Source of the DNA: Rhodococcus sp. B7740
GTDB taxonomy: Bacteria; Actinomycetota; Actinomycetes; Mycobacteriales; Mycobacteriaceae
Direction of reading: 5' to 3'
NCBI RefSeq assembly: GCF_000954115.1
Contig: NZ_CP010797.1
Span: 930,001 to 994,000, forward strand
DNA length: 64,000 bases
The position numbers and the translations under genes are program-made. Numbering within the stretch: position 1 is the first letter of the stretch; each line of letters begins with the position of its first letter. Shown piece after piece: positions 1 to 8,151 of the stretch. The notes beneath the pieces were generated by a model that had not been told where the DNA came from, ran no database searches, and worked only from the letters and a program-made list of their open reading frames with translations.

Positions 1-255
1 TGCGACCACGTGACGTCTATAGGCCGTTCTACCGTCCTTGGTCAACGACAACCACAGTCGCCGCGAGTCCGTCCGTGATCGCTGCTGCTCGACGTATCCC
101 GCATCGACCAGGGCAGCGACCTGTTTGCTCAGCGCCGATGCGCTCAACCCGCTGTGTTCCTTGACGATCGCCAGTTCCACCGTTGTCGCAGCGGCCAGAA
201 GGGCACAGATTCGGAGCCGGTGGGCCGGGTGAATGATCGGATCGAGATCGCTCAT
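1..255 (-). CDS. Winged-helix (MarR/ArsR-like) transcriptional regulator, C-terminus outside window
   Basis: Translating the minus strand from the ATG at 255 gives MSDLDPIIHPAHRLRICALL and then a winged-helix region (LSASALSKQVAALVDAGYV, then a basic wing with RTDSRRLWLSLT). That is the single-domain DNA-binding fold of MarR/PadR-like repressors. The frame is still open at base 1, so only about 85 residues are visible. Its start overlaps the stop of the upstream membrane-protein gene by ATGA, so the two form an operon. It probably acts on the dyad at 673-699 in front of that operon (inference). The ligand is unknown. Confidence 0.75.
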   Translation of the reverse strand, partial: MSDLDPIIHPAHRLRICALLAAATTVELAIVKEHSGLSASALSKQVAALVDAGYVEQQRSRTDSRRLWLSLTKDGRTAYRRHVVA

Positions 256-671
256 CGACGCGTACTGCGGTAGTGCAGAATCGATCCGATCGAGTAGATC
301 GACGCGGCTGCTGCCGCCAGCAGAACAACCGGCCAGGCCGGTCCGCTGGGATCACCGACAGCCTGCGCCAGCGCGACGGAGAGCCCCGACAGCGCGACAC
401 AGGTGAGGAAGCCGCGGTCGGTGGGTAGGGCCCACGGCGTCCCCATCCGATATCCGGTGACGACGTTGACCGCGATGATCACCGCGGCGACACCCAGGAA
501 CGCGAGCCGGCTGTCGAGAAGGGCGGTCAGTGCGAACATCGCGAGCAGCGCGGCGTTGACCGGATACAGCCATACCGGCCACGGAGTGTCTCGTACTGCG
601 CGCTGAACTCGATCGATGTCGTCGAGAGCCGTTCGGGCTTCGGCAGGTGTGGGTTCTCCGATGCTTTCCAT
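252..671 (-). CDS. Small integral membrane protein, operon partner of the winged-helix regulator
   Basis: The gene encodes 139 residues: a hydrophilic N-terminus of about 35 residues, then about four hydrophobic helices (for example VNAALLAMFALTALL and LGVAAVIIAVNVVTGY), ending in a basic tail. No enzymatic motif is visible. It is the first gene of a two-gene unit; its stop overlaps the regulator's start. Such regulator/membrane-protein pairs are common in actinobacteria, but the function is unknown. A 9-bp inverted repeat lies directly upstream of its ATG, which suggests the operon is autoregulated. Confidence 0.7.
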   Translation of the reverse strand: MESIGEPTPAEARTALDDIDRVQRAVRDTPWPVWLYPVNAALLAMFALTALLDSRLAFLGVAAVIIAVNVVTGYRMGTPWALPTDRGFLTCVALSGLSVALAQAVGDPSGPAWPVVLLAAAAASIYSIGSILHYRSTRR

Positions 672-672
672 G

Positions 673-699
673 GTGGAAACTGTATTGGATAGTTTCCAC
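673..699. promoter_or_regulatory. Candidate operator: 9-bp inverted repeat
   Basis: The arms GTGGAAACT (673-681) and AGTTTCCAC (691-699) are perfect inverted repeats around a 9-bp AT-rich spacer. The site begins 2 bp upstream of the membrane-protein ATG, so a bound protein would block transcription or initiation. The likely ligand is the winged-helix regulator encoded at the end of the same operon. This is inference from position and symmetry. Confidence 0.5.
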
Positions 700-721
700 T
701 ATGGCAACCATCGGGCGGATG

Positions 722-1012
722 TCAGGTGTCGGACGGCCTCGCCACTTCCGATTCCCATCGGGCCCGTCGCTCGTCGTCCGACTGCTCCCACCACGGGGTT
801 CCTCGCTCGCCGAGGGCGACTTTGGTGGCCTGCACGCCTGCGCGAGATTCCGGTGCACCCGACGTGCGTTTGACCTCCCTGCGCCACGCCATCAGAATCG
901 ACCGTAATTCGGCATTGCGATCCTCCGGGATATCAGGATCCGTTGCGCGCCAACGGCGACCCTTGATCACGATGTAGTGACCGTCCTCGGTGTGTTCCGG
1001 TTCTTCGGCCAT
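722..1012 (-). CDS. Conserved hypothetical protein (96 aa)
   Basis: A small, charged, soluble protein beginning MAEEPEHTEDGHYIVIKGRRWR, with a Trp-rich middle and the C-terminal motif WWEQSDDERRARWES. Its start lies 19 nt after the stop of the FAD oxidoreductase on the same strand, so the two are probably co-transcribed. I recognise no catalytic motif or membrane segment. Related small actinobacterial proteins are sometimes labelled biopolymer transporter Tol, which nothing in this sequence supports. Confidence 0.6.
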   Translation of the reverse strand: MAEEPEHTEDGHYIVIKGRRWRATDPDIPEDRNAELRSILMAWRREVKRTSGAPESRAGVQATKVALGERGTPWWEQSDDERRARWESEVARPSDT

Positions 1013-1031
1013 GGGTCCACACTGCCATGCG

Positions 1032-2168
1032 TCAGCTGCTCAGATACTGCGGTACTGGACTTGCGTCGAGCCCGAGCGCCACGGCGGCGCGAGCGGTGAC
1101 CGGTCCGACCAGATTGCCTGTGCCGTTGTAGCCACCGAATGCGATCACGGTGTCGTCGACCCATGTGCACAGCGGCCGACCGTCGGTGGTGAATCCGACG
1201 GACGCGGCCCACCGTGCATCGACCGAGACAGGTTCTCCTGCAAACGATGCCGCGACCGACTCGATGTAGTGCTGAACCTGAGCGGTCGGTTCGCCGGACG
1301 GTGTCCATTCGTGCTCGGCGAAGAGGTCACGACCGACCCCGACATACAGCCGTCCAGACGCGTCCTGTTGCGCGTAGTCGTACCCCCATCGTCCGTACAC
1401 GGGGCACGGCAGTCGCCCCGGGGTGACGGGCGAGGTCGCGAGCATCTGCAGACGGGCCGTCCGAACCCGTCCGTCGAGCTGGGGGAGTACCTGTTCGAGT
1501 CGACCGTCGACGGCTACGAGAACCAGGCCGCATCGAACCACTCCATTCGGCGTCGTGACCGCGCCCGGCTCGATGGCGATTGCGGGCGTGTATTCGTACA
1601 GTCGAGCGCGTCCTGCGAGAATCGATGCCAGCCCGAGCGCGCGACGCGCAGGATTCATCACCGCATCGTCCGGTAGGAAGATGCCGTTTCCCAACGCGCC
1701 GGAATAGTGCTCGACGGCAACGTCGTTCTCGCGCAGGCACTGCGCCAGCGCGTCGCAGTCCTCCGCATCGGCGAGCTCGCTCGGAGAACCGGGGACTCCC
1801 GCGAGCCTGATCGATCCGGTGCGTCGGACGACGTCGGGTCCGAGAAGCCCTTCCAGATTGTCGATCTCCGCCAGAGTCGCTCGATACAGATCCACCGCGC
1901 ACGGACCCCATGTCGCGAGTGCTGTGTGCAGAAAGGTCGCAGGACCACCGAGCAGGAAGCCGCCGTTCCGACCCGCAGCGCCGGCTGCGACTCGCCCTGC
2001 GTCGATTCCGACCACATCGACACCGCGGTCGAGGAGGTCGGCGACGGCGGCCAGACCCGAGCCTCCCAGGCCGACGACGCAGACGTCGGCGGTGCGGTCA
2101 TGGTCGAGTGCGGGCAGTCCCGACCAGCCGGACACGATCGGATCGTCGTCCCACGCCGGGTGGGACAT
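1032..2168 (-). CDS. FAD-dependent oxidoreductase, DAO (glycine oxidase-like) family
   Basis: An N-terminal Rossmann motif (VCVVGLGGSGLAAV) is followed by an acidic residue for FAD ribose binding (VVGIDAG) and the AAGRNGGFLLGG segment typical of D-amino-acid/sarcosine/glycine oxidases. The C-terminal part (AASVGFTTDGRPLCTW, then FGGYNGTGN) matches the FAD-closing segment of the family. The predicted reaction is oxidative deamination of an amine or amino acid with H2O2 release; the substrate is unknown. I chose the start at 2168 (MSHPAWDDD); the ATG at 2183 is an alternative. Divergent from the DHFR-like gene. Confidence 0.75.
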   Translation of the reverse strand: MSHPAWDDDPIVSGWSGLPALDHDRTADVCVVGLGGSGLAAVADLLDRGVDVVGIDAGRVAAGAAGRNGGFLLGGPATFLHTALATWGPCAVDLYRATLAEIDNLEGLLGPDVVRRTGSIRLAGVPGSPSELADAEDCDALAQCLRENDVAVEHYSGALGNGIFLPDDAVMNPARRALGLASILAGRARLYEYTPAIAIEPGAVTTPNGVVRCGLVLVAVDGRLEQVLPQLDGRVRTARLQMLATSPVTPGRLPCPVYGRWGYDYAQQDASGRLYVGVGRDLFAEHEWTPSGEPTAQVQHYIESVAASFAGEPVSVDARWAASVGFTTDGRPLCTWVDDTVIAFGGYNGTGNLVGPVTARAAVALGLDASPVPQYLSS

Positions 2169-2262
2169 GTCGCTGGCGATCATCGGTCGATGGTATCGAC
2201 GGATTCGGCGCGAGGATGGTTTACGATTCCGGCACCCACCCCAGCACCGGTAAGGACCGTCC

Positions 2263-2826
2263 ATGCGCACTGTGATCGTGACCGCGTTCGTGTCGCTCGA
2301 CGGCGTGATGGAGGGGCCGGGCGGCGAGGTGGGCTATCGCAACTCCGGGTGGACGTTTCAGGGCATCGACTTCGATCCGGCAGCGTACGAGATCAAAGGA
2401 CGTGAGCAGGAAGAAGCCACTGCGCTGCTGTTGGGCCGCACCTCCTACGAAGCATTTGCGCCGATCTGGCCCACCATGGACGATTTCGCGGGGTACAACG
2501 CCATGCCGAGGTATGTGGTGTCGACGACGCTCGAGCAGGACGACTCACGCTGGCCTGCAACCGTTCTGCGCAGTATCGACGACGTTGCCGAGCTCAGGAA
2601 CTCCGAGGGTGGGCCGATCTCGATACACGGCAGCGCCACCCTAGGCCGAAGTCTCGCCGACGCCGGGCTGGTCGATCGGTACCACCTGCTCGTCTTTCCA
2701 CTCCTGCTCGGTGCGGGAAAGCGACTGTTCAGCGCGGCCGACAAGGACACCACGCATCTCGAACTGATCGAACACGAGGTCTACGGCAACGGAATTCAGA
2801 AGCAGGTGTTCGACGTACGTCGATGA
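2263..2826 (+). CDS. Dihydrofolate reductase family protein (RibD C-terminal domain)
   Basis: 187 residues with the opening TAFVSLDGVMEGPGG, the LLLGRTSYEAF helix, and late GSATLGRSLADAGLVDRYHLLVFPLLLGAGKRLF, all typical of the RibD-C/DHFR-like NADPH-reductase superfamily. These stand-alone proteins are widespread in actinobacteria and are mostly uncharacterised, so true DHFR activity should not be assumed. Probably monocistronic, with the divergent promoter shared with the FAD oxidoreductase. Confidence 0.85.
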   Translation: MRTVIVTAFVSLDGVMEGPGGEVGYRNSGWTFQGIDFDPAAYEIKGREQEEATALLLGRTSYEAFAPIWPTMDDFAGYNAMPRYVVSTTLEQDDSRWPATVLRSIDDVAELRNSEGGPISIHGSATLGRSLADAGLVDRYHLLVFPLLLGAGKRLFSAADKDTTHLELIEHEVYGNGIQKQVFDVRR

Positions 2827-2843
2827 CCCGGCGGGGCGAGTGT

Positions 2844-3140
2844 TCAGATGTCGTCGCTTCGGATGGTGCGCCGCCGAACGGAGACGAGTTGCAGCTCGGG
2901 CCGCGAGGCCGCGACGCGCTCGATTCGGTCGAGAACATCGGTGACGTGGTCGCGATCGCCTGCTACGACGGACGCGCCTATACCTGCTCGCCTGTGCAAC
3001 TCGCGATGATCGGTTTCCGCCGCCGATACCGCGAACTTGCGTTGCATTTCGGAGATCACCGGCCGGATCACGGAGCGTTTCTCTTTGAGTGAGTGAACAT
3101 CTCCGAGAAGGAAGTCGAATTCTATCCATCCAATCCACAT
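2844..3140 (-). CDS. DUF503 family protein (YlxP-like)
   Basis: 98 residues beginning MWIGWIEFDFLLGDVHSLKEKRSV, the diagnostic N-terminal signature of DUF503. The rest (RPVISEMQRKFAVSAAETDHRELHRRAGIG) follows the family's ferredoxin-like fold. In many bacteria this family sits near ribosome-maturation genes, but its biochemical role is not established. Here it is convergent with the DHFR-like gene and divergent from the GntR regulator. Confidence 0.85.
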   Translation of the reverse strand: MWIGWIEFDFLLGDVHSLKEKRSVIRPVISEMQRKFAVSAAETDHRELHRRAGIGASVVAGDRDHVTDVLDRIERVAASRPELQLVSVRRRTIRSDDI

Positions 3141-3242
3141 AGGCGTGTCAGTCTAACGCCGGGGTGGGCGAGCGGCCCCCGACTCGGCCCGGCAATACCG
3201 TGGATGCACGCCATTCGGCGCGCATGTTCGTACACTGGCGTC

Positions 3243-3917
3243 ATGGCTGCACCGGCGGGACACGGTTCCTTGCCGCCGAGCCTTGTCGAAATGGCGACTC
3301 GCCAGGTCCGATCCGAGGTGCTCAGCGGTGCGCTCGAGCCCGGATCGCGCGTGGTCGAGGAAACACTGTGCGCGCGACTCGGGATCAGCCGAGCACCCGT
3401 GCGTGAGGCGTTGCGCCTGTTGGCTCAGCAGGGTCTGGTCGAGCATCTCCCACGTCGCGGGTTTCGAGTGACGGTGTGGTCGGCGGAGGACATTCTCGAA
3501 CTTTTCGAGCTGCGTCAGGTTCTCGAACGACATGCGCTCGAGCGTGCGCTCCCACTCGCGTCGCCTCCCGACAGTGCTTTCGCGCCGGTGAGAGCGGCGC
3601 TCGACGAGATGCGCGACGCCGATGCGCGGGGGGACACTCTCGAGAAGGACGACGCTCACCGGCGTTTCCACGAGGCAATCGTGGCGTTGGCCGGAAGCCG
3701 CCAGCTCGATGTGGCCTATGCGCCGATCCTGTTGAAGTTACAGCTACCGATGGCCCGCAACCTCAGGGAAGAAGCCCGAGTCGCCAATCCGATCGATGGG
3801 ATCAGGCGTCACGAGTGGTTGCTCGACGCCATCGAATCGAACGACCTCTCGGTCGCGCTCGCTGCGTTGAAGGAGCATGGCGAGCTGACCTACCTGCATC
3901 TCGAGAGTATTTCCTAA
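3243..3917 (+). CDS. GntR-family transcriptional regulator (FadR subfamily)
   Basis: About 224 residues from the ATG at 3243. The N-terminal wHTH (VRSEVLSGALEPGSRVVEETLCARLGISRAPVREALRLLAQQGLVEHLPRRGFRV) is classic GntR, followed by an all-helical FCD ligand domain with the metal-site pattern (ELRQVLERHALE, then DDAHRRFHEAIV, then the C-terminal His of LKEHGELT). It lies about 57 nt upstream of the allophanate hydrolase operon on the same strand and is the likely regulator of it (inference from position). Confidence 0.9.
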   Translation: MAAPAGHGSLPPSLVEMATRQVRSEVLSGALEPGSRVVEETLCARLGISRAPVREALRLLAQQGLVEHLPRRGFRVTVWSAEDILELFELRQVLERHALERALPLASPPDSAFAPVRAALDEMRDADARGDTLEKDDAHRRFHEAIVALAGSRQLDVAYAPILLKLQLPMARNLREEARVANPIDGIRRHEWLLDAIESNDLSVALAALKEHGELTYLHLESIS

Positions 3918-3974
3918 CAGACTCGAAACACGGCAACAACCTGCATTAACAGAAAACTGTCGACAATCGACGGT

Positions 3975-5810
3975 ATGACTTCAGACCTGGGACCGGCACT
4001 CGGCCCGACCGTCACCGAGATGCTCGCGTCGTACAGAAACGGCACATCGACTCCCACTGCAACGGTGGAGGCGTTCTCGACCGCCGTGGCTGCACGCGGC
4101 GACGACGGAACATGGATCACCGTTGTCGGCCGTTCGGAATTGCTCGCGGCCGCCGCTGCACTCGAAGCGCGACCCGACACAGTGTCGCTACCCCTGTACG
4201 GAATTCCCTTCGGAGTCAAGGACAGCATCGATGTGGCGGGATACCCGACCACGCTCGCCTGTCCCGACTACGCCTACACGTCGGATTCGACGGCCCCGGC
4301 AGTGCAGGCACTGGTCGACGCGGGCGCCATTTTCGTCGGCAAGACCAGCCTCGACCAGTTCGCGACCGGGCTGAACGGAACTCGCACGCCCCATGCGATT
4401 CCGCGGAGCGTCTACGGCAACGACATGATCTCCGGTGGCTCCAGTTCCGGATCGGCACTGGCCGTCGCCCTCGGGCAGGTGCCGTTCTGTGTGGCCACCG
4501 ACACCGCAGGATCGGGTCGTGTGCCTGCCGCGCTCAACGGGATCGTCGGCTACAAGCCGTCGCGCGGCCTGATCAGCACCGTCGGCCTCGTCCCCGCGTG
4601 CAAGTCGCTGGACTGCATCACCCTGATGGCGTCCACCGTCGAGGACCTCGAACTCGTCTTCGACATCATGTGCGCCGAGGATCCAGCGGACGGTTGGTCA
4701 CGTCCGCGCGGAGAAGAGTACGACGGGCGTGACATCACCGTCGGGCTACCGGACCTGCAGCAGCTGGACTTCTTCGGCGACGCGGCCATGTTCGATGCGC
4801 ATTCGGTGGCGCGCCTGTCGCTTCCCGATCATGGGTTACGGACCACCACAGTCGATCTCACACCCTTCCTCGACGCCGGCTCGCTGCTGTATCAAGGACC
4901 GTGGGTCGCCGAGCGACTGGTCGAATTCGACGAATTCCTGAGCGAGAAGCCCGATTCCATCGTCCCGGTCGTCCGCGAGATCTTTCTGGGAGGGCGGAAC
5001 TACACCGCTGTCGATGCCTTCCGTGCTCTGCAGACATTGCAAGACCTTCGCGCTCGTGTCTCTCGGCTCTGGACGTCGATGGACGTGATGATCGTGCCGA
5101 CCATCGGCACCACCTTCACCGTGCCGGAGGTACTCGCAGACCCCGTCGCGTGCAATACGAAGCTCGGTCACTACACCCACTTCGGAAACCTTCTCGATCT
5201 GACGGCCGTAGCGGTTCCCGTCGGGCTCACCCAGGACGGTCGACCGGTCAGCCTCATGGTGATCGGGCCTGCGCTGGCCGACGATACGATCCTCGCGGTC
5301 GCGGCCCGGTTGCTCGGAGAACGGCGTGCCGTTCCACCGCATCCCGCAGCAGCCGAAGGGTCGACCCTCGAGACCATCGACATCGTCGTTGCCGGGCACC
5401 ACCTGTCGGGGGAGCGCGCCAACCCGCAGCTGCTCGAGCTCGGTGGGGCCCTGGTCGAGGCGACGTCCACCGCGCCGACGTACACACTGCTTCGGATCGG
5501 AACCACCGACCCGACACCCGGACTGTTGCGAGTTCCTCTCGGCGGCAGCGCAATCGACGTGGAGAGGTGGCGTCTGCCCGCCGCTTCTCTTGCGGTACTC
5601 GCGGGCAGAATGCCAGCGGTGCTCGCTCTGGGACGAGTACTGCTGGCCGACGGTTCCGACGTTCTCGGCTACGTCTGCGACGCGACTGTCCAGACCGGCG
5701 CGCATCGGCACACCGTCGACGACATCAGCGAGTTCGGTGGCTGGCGGGCATATTCCCGGGCGATCAATTCTGCTCACGATACTTCCATTGCAGCACAGGA
5801 GATCTCATGA
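3975..5810 (+). CDS. atzF: Allophanate hydrolase
   Basis: 611 residues. The N-terminal amidase-signature domain carries the Ser-cisSer-Lys triad at Lys82 (FGVKDSID), Ser156 (GGSSSGSA) and Ser180 (TDTAGSGRVPA); the spacing (74 and 24) equals that of characterised AtzF. The C-terminal region, from about residue 450, has the form of the allophanate-hydrolase C-terminal domain with the invariant-looking GGWRAYSR near the end. It hydrolyses allophanate, after spontaneous decarboxylation, to two ammonia and two CO2. The stop overlaps the next start (ATGA). No urea carboxylase is present, so the allophanate probably comes from biuret. Confidence 0.92.
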   Translation: MTSDLGPALGPTVTEMLASYRNGTSTPTATVEAFSTAVAARGDDGTWITVVGRSELLAAAAALEARPDTVSLPLYGIPFGVKDSIDVAGYPTTLACPDYAYTSDSTAPAVQALVDAGAIFVGKTSLDQFATGLNGTRTPHAIPRSVYGNDMISGGSSSGSALAVALGQVPFCVATDTAGSGRVPAALNGIVGYKPSRGLISTVGLVPACKSLDCITLMASTVEDLELVFDIMCAEDPADGWSRPRGEEYDGRDITVGLPDLQQLDFFGDAAMFDAHSVARLSLPDHGLRTTTVDLTPFLDAGSLLYQGPWVAERLVEFDEFLSEKPDSIVPVVREIFLGGRNYTAVDAFRALQTLQDLRARVSRLWTSMDVMIVPTIGTTFTVPEVLADPVACNTKLGHYTHFGNLLDLTAVAVPVGLTQDGRPVSLMVIGPALADDTILAVAARLLGERRAVPPHPAAAEGSTLETIDIVVAGHHLSGERANPQLLELGGALVEATSTAPTYTLLRIGTTDPTPGLLRVPLGGSAIDVERWRLPAASLAVLAGRMPAVLALGRVLLADGSDVLGYVCDATVQTGAHRHTVDDISEFGGWRAYSRAINSAHDTSIAAQEIS

Positions 5811-6520
5811 CCTCAGCACAGACACCGGAAACGTCGATACCGTCGGCGTCTCCGTCGGAGTTCACCATCGATCCCACGACGACGGCACTGCTCGTGATCG
5901 ACATGCAGAGGGATTTTCTGCTCCCCGGAGGGTTCGGGGAGAGCCTCGGCAACGATGTCGGCCTGCTCCGATCCGTGATCGAACCACTCGCAGGTCTCAT
6001 CGCAGTGGCCAGGGAAGCGGGGATACCCGTGATCCACACCAGGGAGGGGCACCTACCGGACCTTTCGGACTGCCCGCCGGCGAAATTACGCCGCGGCACA
6101 CCATCGCAGCGCATCGGCGATCCGGGAGCGTTCGGTCGCATCCTCGTTCGCGGTGAGTACGGTCACGACATAGTCGACGAACTGGCGCCACTCGAAGGTG
6201 AGACCGTCATCGACAAGCCCGGCAAAGGGGCGTTCTACGCCACCGAGCTCTCCGAGATCCTCACGAGCGCCGGAATCACCACCCTGCTCGTCACCGGTGT
6301 GACGACCGAGGTGTGCGTGCACACCACGGTTCGCGAGGCCAACGATCGAGGATACGAATGCCTCGTCGTGACGGACTGTGTCGGTTCGTACTTCCCGGAG
6401 TTTCAGCGCGTGGGCCTCGAGATGATCTCGGCTCAAGGCGGCATTTTCGGTTGGACCGCGCCGTCGGAGGACGTCGAGGCCGCGTTGGTTGCACTCGTCC
6501 CCACCTCGGCAAGTCGATAG
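5807..6520 (+). CDS. Isochorismatase-family amidohydrolase, probable biuret hydrolase
   Basis: 237 residues with the cysteine-hydrolase triad: Asp32 (LLVIDMQRDF), a Lys at 137 or 140 (IDKPGKGAF) and nucleophile Cys170 (VTTEVCVHTT). The start overlaps the allophanate hydrolase stop by ATGA, so the two are translationally coupled. Biuret amidohydrolase (BiuH/TrzE type) belongs to this family and produces allophanate, the substrate of the upstream enzyme. Related members act on ureidoacrylate, N-carbamoylsarcosine or nicotinamide. The operon makes biuret the best guess, but the substrate is inferred. Confidence 0.8.
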   Translation: MTSAQTPETSIPSASPSEFTIDPTTTALLVIDMQRDFLLPGGFGESLGNDVGLLRSVIEPLAGLIAVAREAGIPVIHTREGHLPDLSDCPPAKLRRGTPSQRIGDPGAFGRILVRGEYGHDIVDELAPLEGETVIDKPGKGAFYATELSEILTSAGITTLLVTGVTTEVCVHTTVREANDRGYECLVVTDCVGSYFPEFQRVGLEMISAQGGIFGWTAPSEDVEAALVALVPTSASR

Positions 6521-6528
6521 GACCGAAC

Positions 6529-8109
6529 ATGACCATGGACGTGAAAGACTCACCCGCTGCAGGCTCTTCGTCCTCGTTCACCCTCCCGTGGTGGACGAAG
6601 GGCGACACCAACGCATTCTTCGGACTCGGCTTCAACATTCTCGTCAACGTGCTCACCCTGACCACCCTGAGCATCGCGGTGGTCGGAATTCCAGGAAGCG
6701 ACGTCCTCGGGACCCTGCTGCCTGCCCTCGGGATCGCCCTGATCCTGGGGAACCTCTACTACATGGTTCTCGCTCGTCGGCTCGCCAAGCGCGAGAACCG
6801 AACCGATGTGACGGCGCTTCCGTACGGTCCGAGCGTTCCGCACATGTTCATCGTCGTGTTCGTGGTCATGCTCCCGGTCTACCTGGCGACGGGTGACGCG
6901 ATGCAGGCGTGGGCGGCGGGGCTCGCCTGGGCCTTCATGATCGGCATCATCGTCATGATCGGAGCGTTCGTCGGACCCTACATTCGCAGGATCACCCCCC
7001 GCGCGGCGATGCTCGGCACGCTGGCCGGCATCTCGATCACGTTCATCGCGATGCGCCCGGCCGCGCAGATGTGGGAGGCCGCCTGGATCGGGTTGCCCGT
7101 TCTCGCAATCATTCTCATCGGCTTCTTCACGGATGTGAAGCTGCCCGGCAACATTCCGGTCGGTCTCGCCGCGCTTCTGGTAGGCACGGCTATCGGCTGG
7201 ATCGGCGGATACATGTCGGTTCCGGACGTGACCGAGGCTGCCGGCAATATCGCGCTCGGGCTTCCCGATCTGCGCCTCGATCTGCTTCTCGACGGTCTCG
7301 GCAACCTGGCTCCGCTGCTCGCGACCGCAATTCCTCTGGGTGTCTACAACTTCACCGAGGCAATGAGCAACGTCGAGAGCGCGTCCGCTGCGGGAGACAA
7401 CTACAACCTCCGCAGTGTGCTGCTCGCAGACGGATTCGGAGCGGTCGTCGGATCTGCCTTCGGATCGCCGTTCCCGCCCGCTGTCTACATCGGCCATCCG
7501 GGCTGGAAAGACGCAGGCGGACGGACCGGCTACTCGCTCGCGTCGGGCATCGCGATCGGCCTGATGTGTTTTCTCGGGCTCTTCGGTCTACTGGCCACGC
7601 TGCTTCCGATACCCGCGATCGTCCCGATTCTGCTGTACATCGGCCTGCTGATCGGTGCCCAGGCATTTCAGTCGGTGCCGAAGCTGCACGCCATCGCGGT
7701 GGTGGTGGCACTGCTACCCAACCTCGCGGAGTGGGCGGTTGGCCTGATCGACAACGCGCTCAGCGCGGCAGGTACATCGGCGACGGAAGTGGGGAGCGAG
7801 GCACTGGGTCAGGCGGGTGTCGTGTACGACGGGCTGAAGACGTTCGGATCCGGCGCGGTACTCGCCGGACTGATGCTGGGCACCATCGTCACGTTCGTTC
7901 TCGACAAACGGTTTCTCGCTGCCGCCGCAGCAGGTGGGGTGGCCGCGGCACTGTCGTGGGTCGGTCTGATTCATTCACACGAGGTGGGGTGGGCAGCCAA
8001 TCCCCAAGTCGCCCTGGGCTATCTGTTCTTCGGACTGGTGTGTCTGGCGTACTCGCGGCTGACTCCGGCTTCGAAGCCGACGGGCGAGCCGCAACCGGTC
8101 GGCGAGTAG
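6529..8109 (+). CDS. Nucleobase-type permease (NCS2/AzgA-like) of the allophanate operon
   Basis: About 526 residues with 12 or more hydrophobic helices, starting MTMDVKDS and ending with a hydrophilic tail. Notable segments are PLGVYNFTEAMSNVESASAAGDNYN and GSPFPPAVYIGHPGWKDAGGRTGYS, which resemble the functional loops of xanthine/uracil/adenine permeases. It follows the amidohydrolase by 8 nt and probably imports the operon's nitrogenous substrate (a ureide, biuret or a heterocycle). Transport specificity cannot be read from the sequence. Confidence 0.8.
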   Translation: MTMDVKDSPAAGSSSSFTLPWWTKGDTNAFFGLGFNILVNVLTLTTLSIAVVGIPGSDVLGTLLPALGIALILGNLYYMVLARRLAKRENRTDVTALPYGPSVPHMFIVVFVVMLPVYLATGDAMQAWAAGLAWAFMIGIIVMIGAFVGPYIRRITPRAAMLGTLAGISITFIAMRPAAQMWEAAWIGLPVLAIILIGFFTDVKLPGNIPVGLAALLVGTAIGWIGGYMSVPDVTEAAGNIALGLPDLRLDLLLDGLGNLAPLLATAIPLGVYNFTEAMSNVESASAAGDNYNLRSVLLADGFGAVVGSAFGSPFPPAVYIGHPGWKDAGGRTGYSLASGIAIGLMCFLGLFGLLATLLPIPAIVPILLYIGLLIGAQAFQSVPKLHAIAVVVALLPNLAEWAVGLIDNALSAAGTSATEVGSEALGQAGVVYDGLKTFGSGAVLAGLMLGTIVTFVLDKRFLAAAAAGGVAAALSWVGLIHSHEVGWAANPQVALGYLFFGLVCLAYSRLTPASKPTGEPQPVGE

Positions 8110-8112
8110 TGC

Positions 8113-8146
8113 TTCCCGATGCGGGCCGTACGGCCCGCATCGGGAA
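8113..8146. terminator. Perfect 34-bp palindrome, likely bidirectional terminator
   Basis: TTCCCGATGCGGGCC is followed by GTAC and its exact reverse complement. It sits between the convergent permease and carboxylic acid reductase stops. There is no clear T-tract, as is usual for actinobacterial hairpins. The 15-bp GC-rich stem can serve either strand. Confidence 0.7.
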
Positions 8147-8151
8147 CTGCT

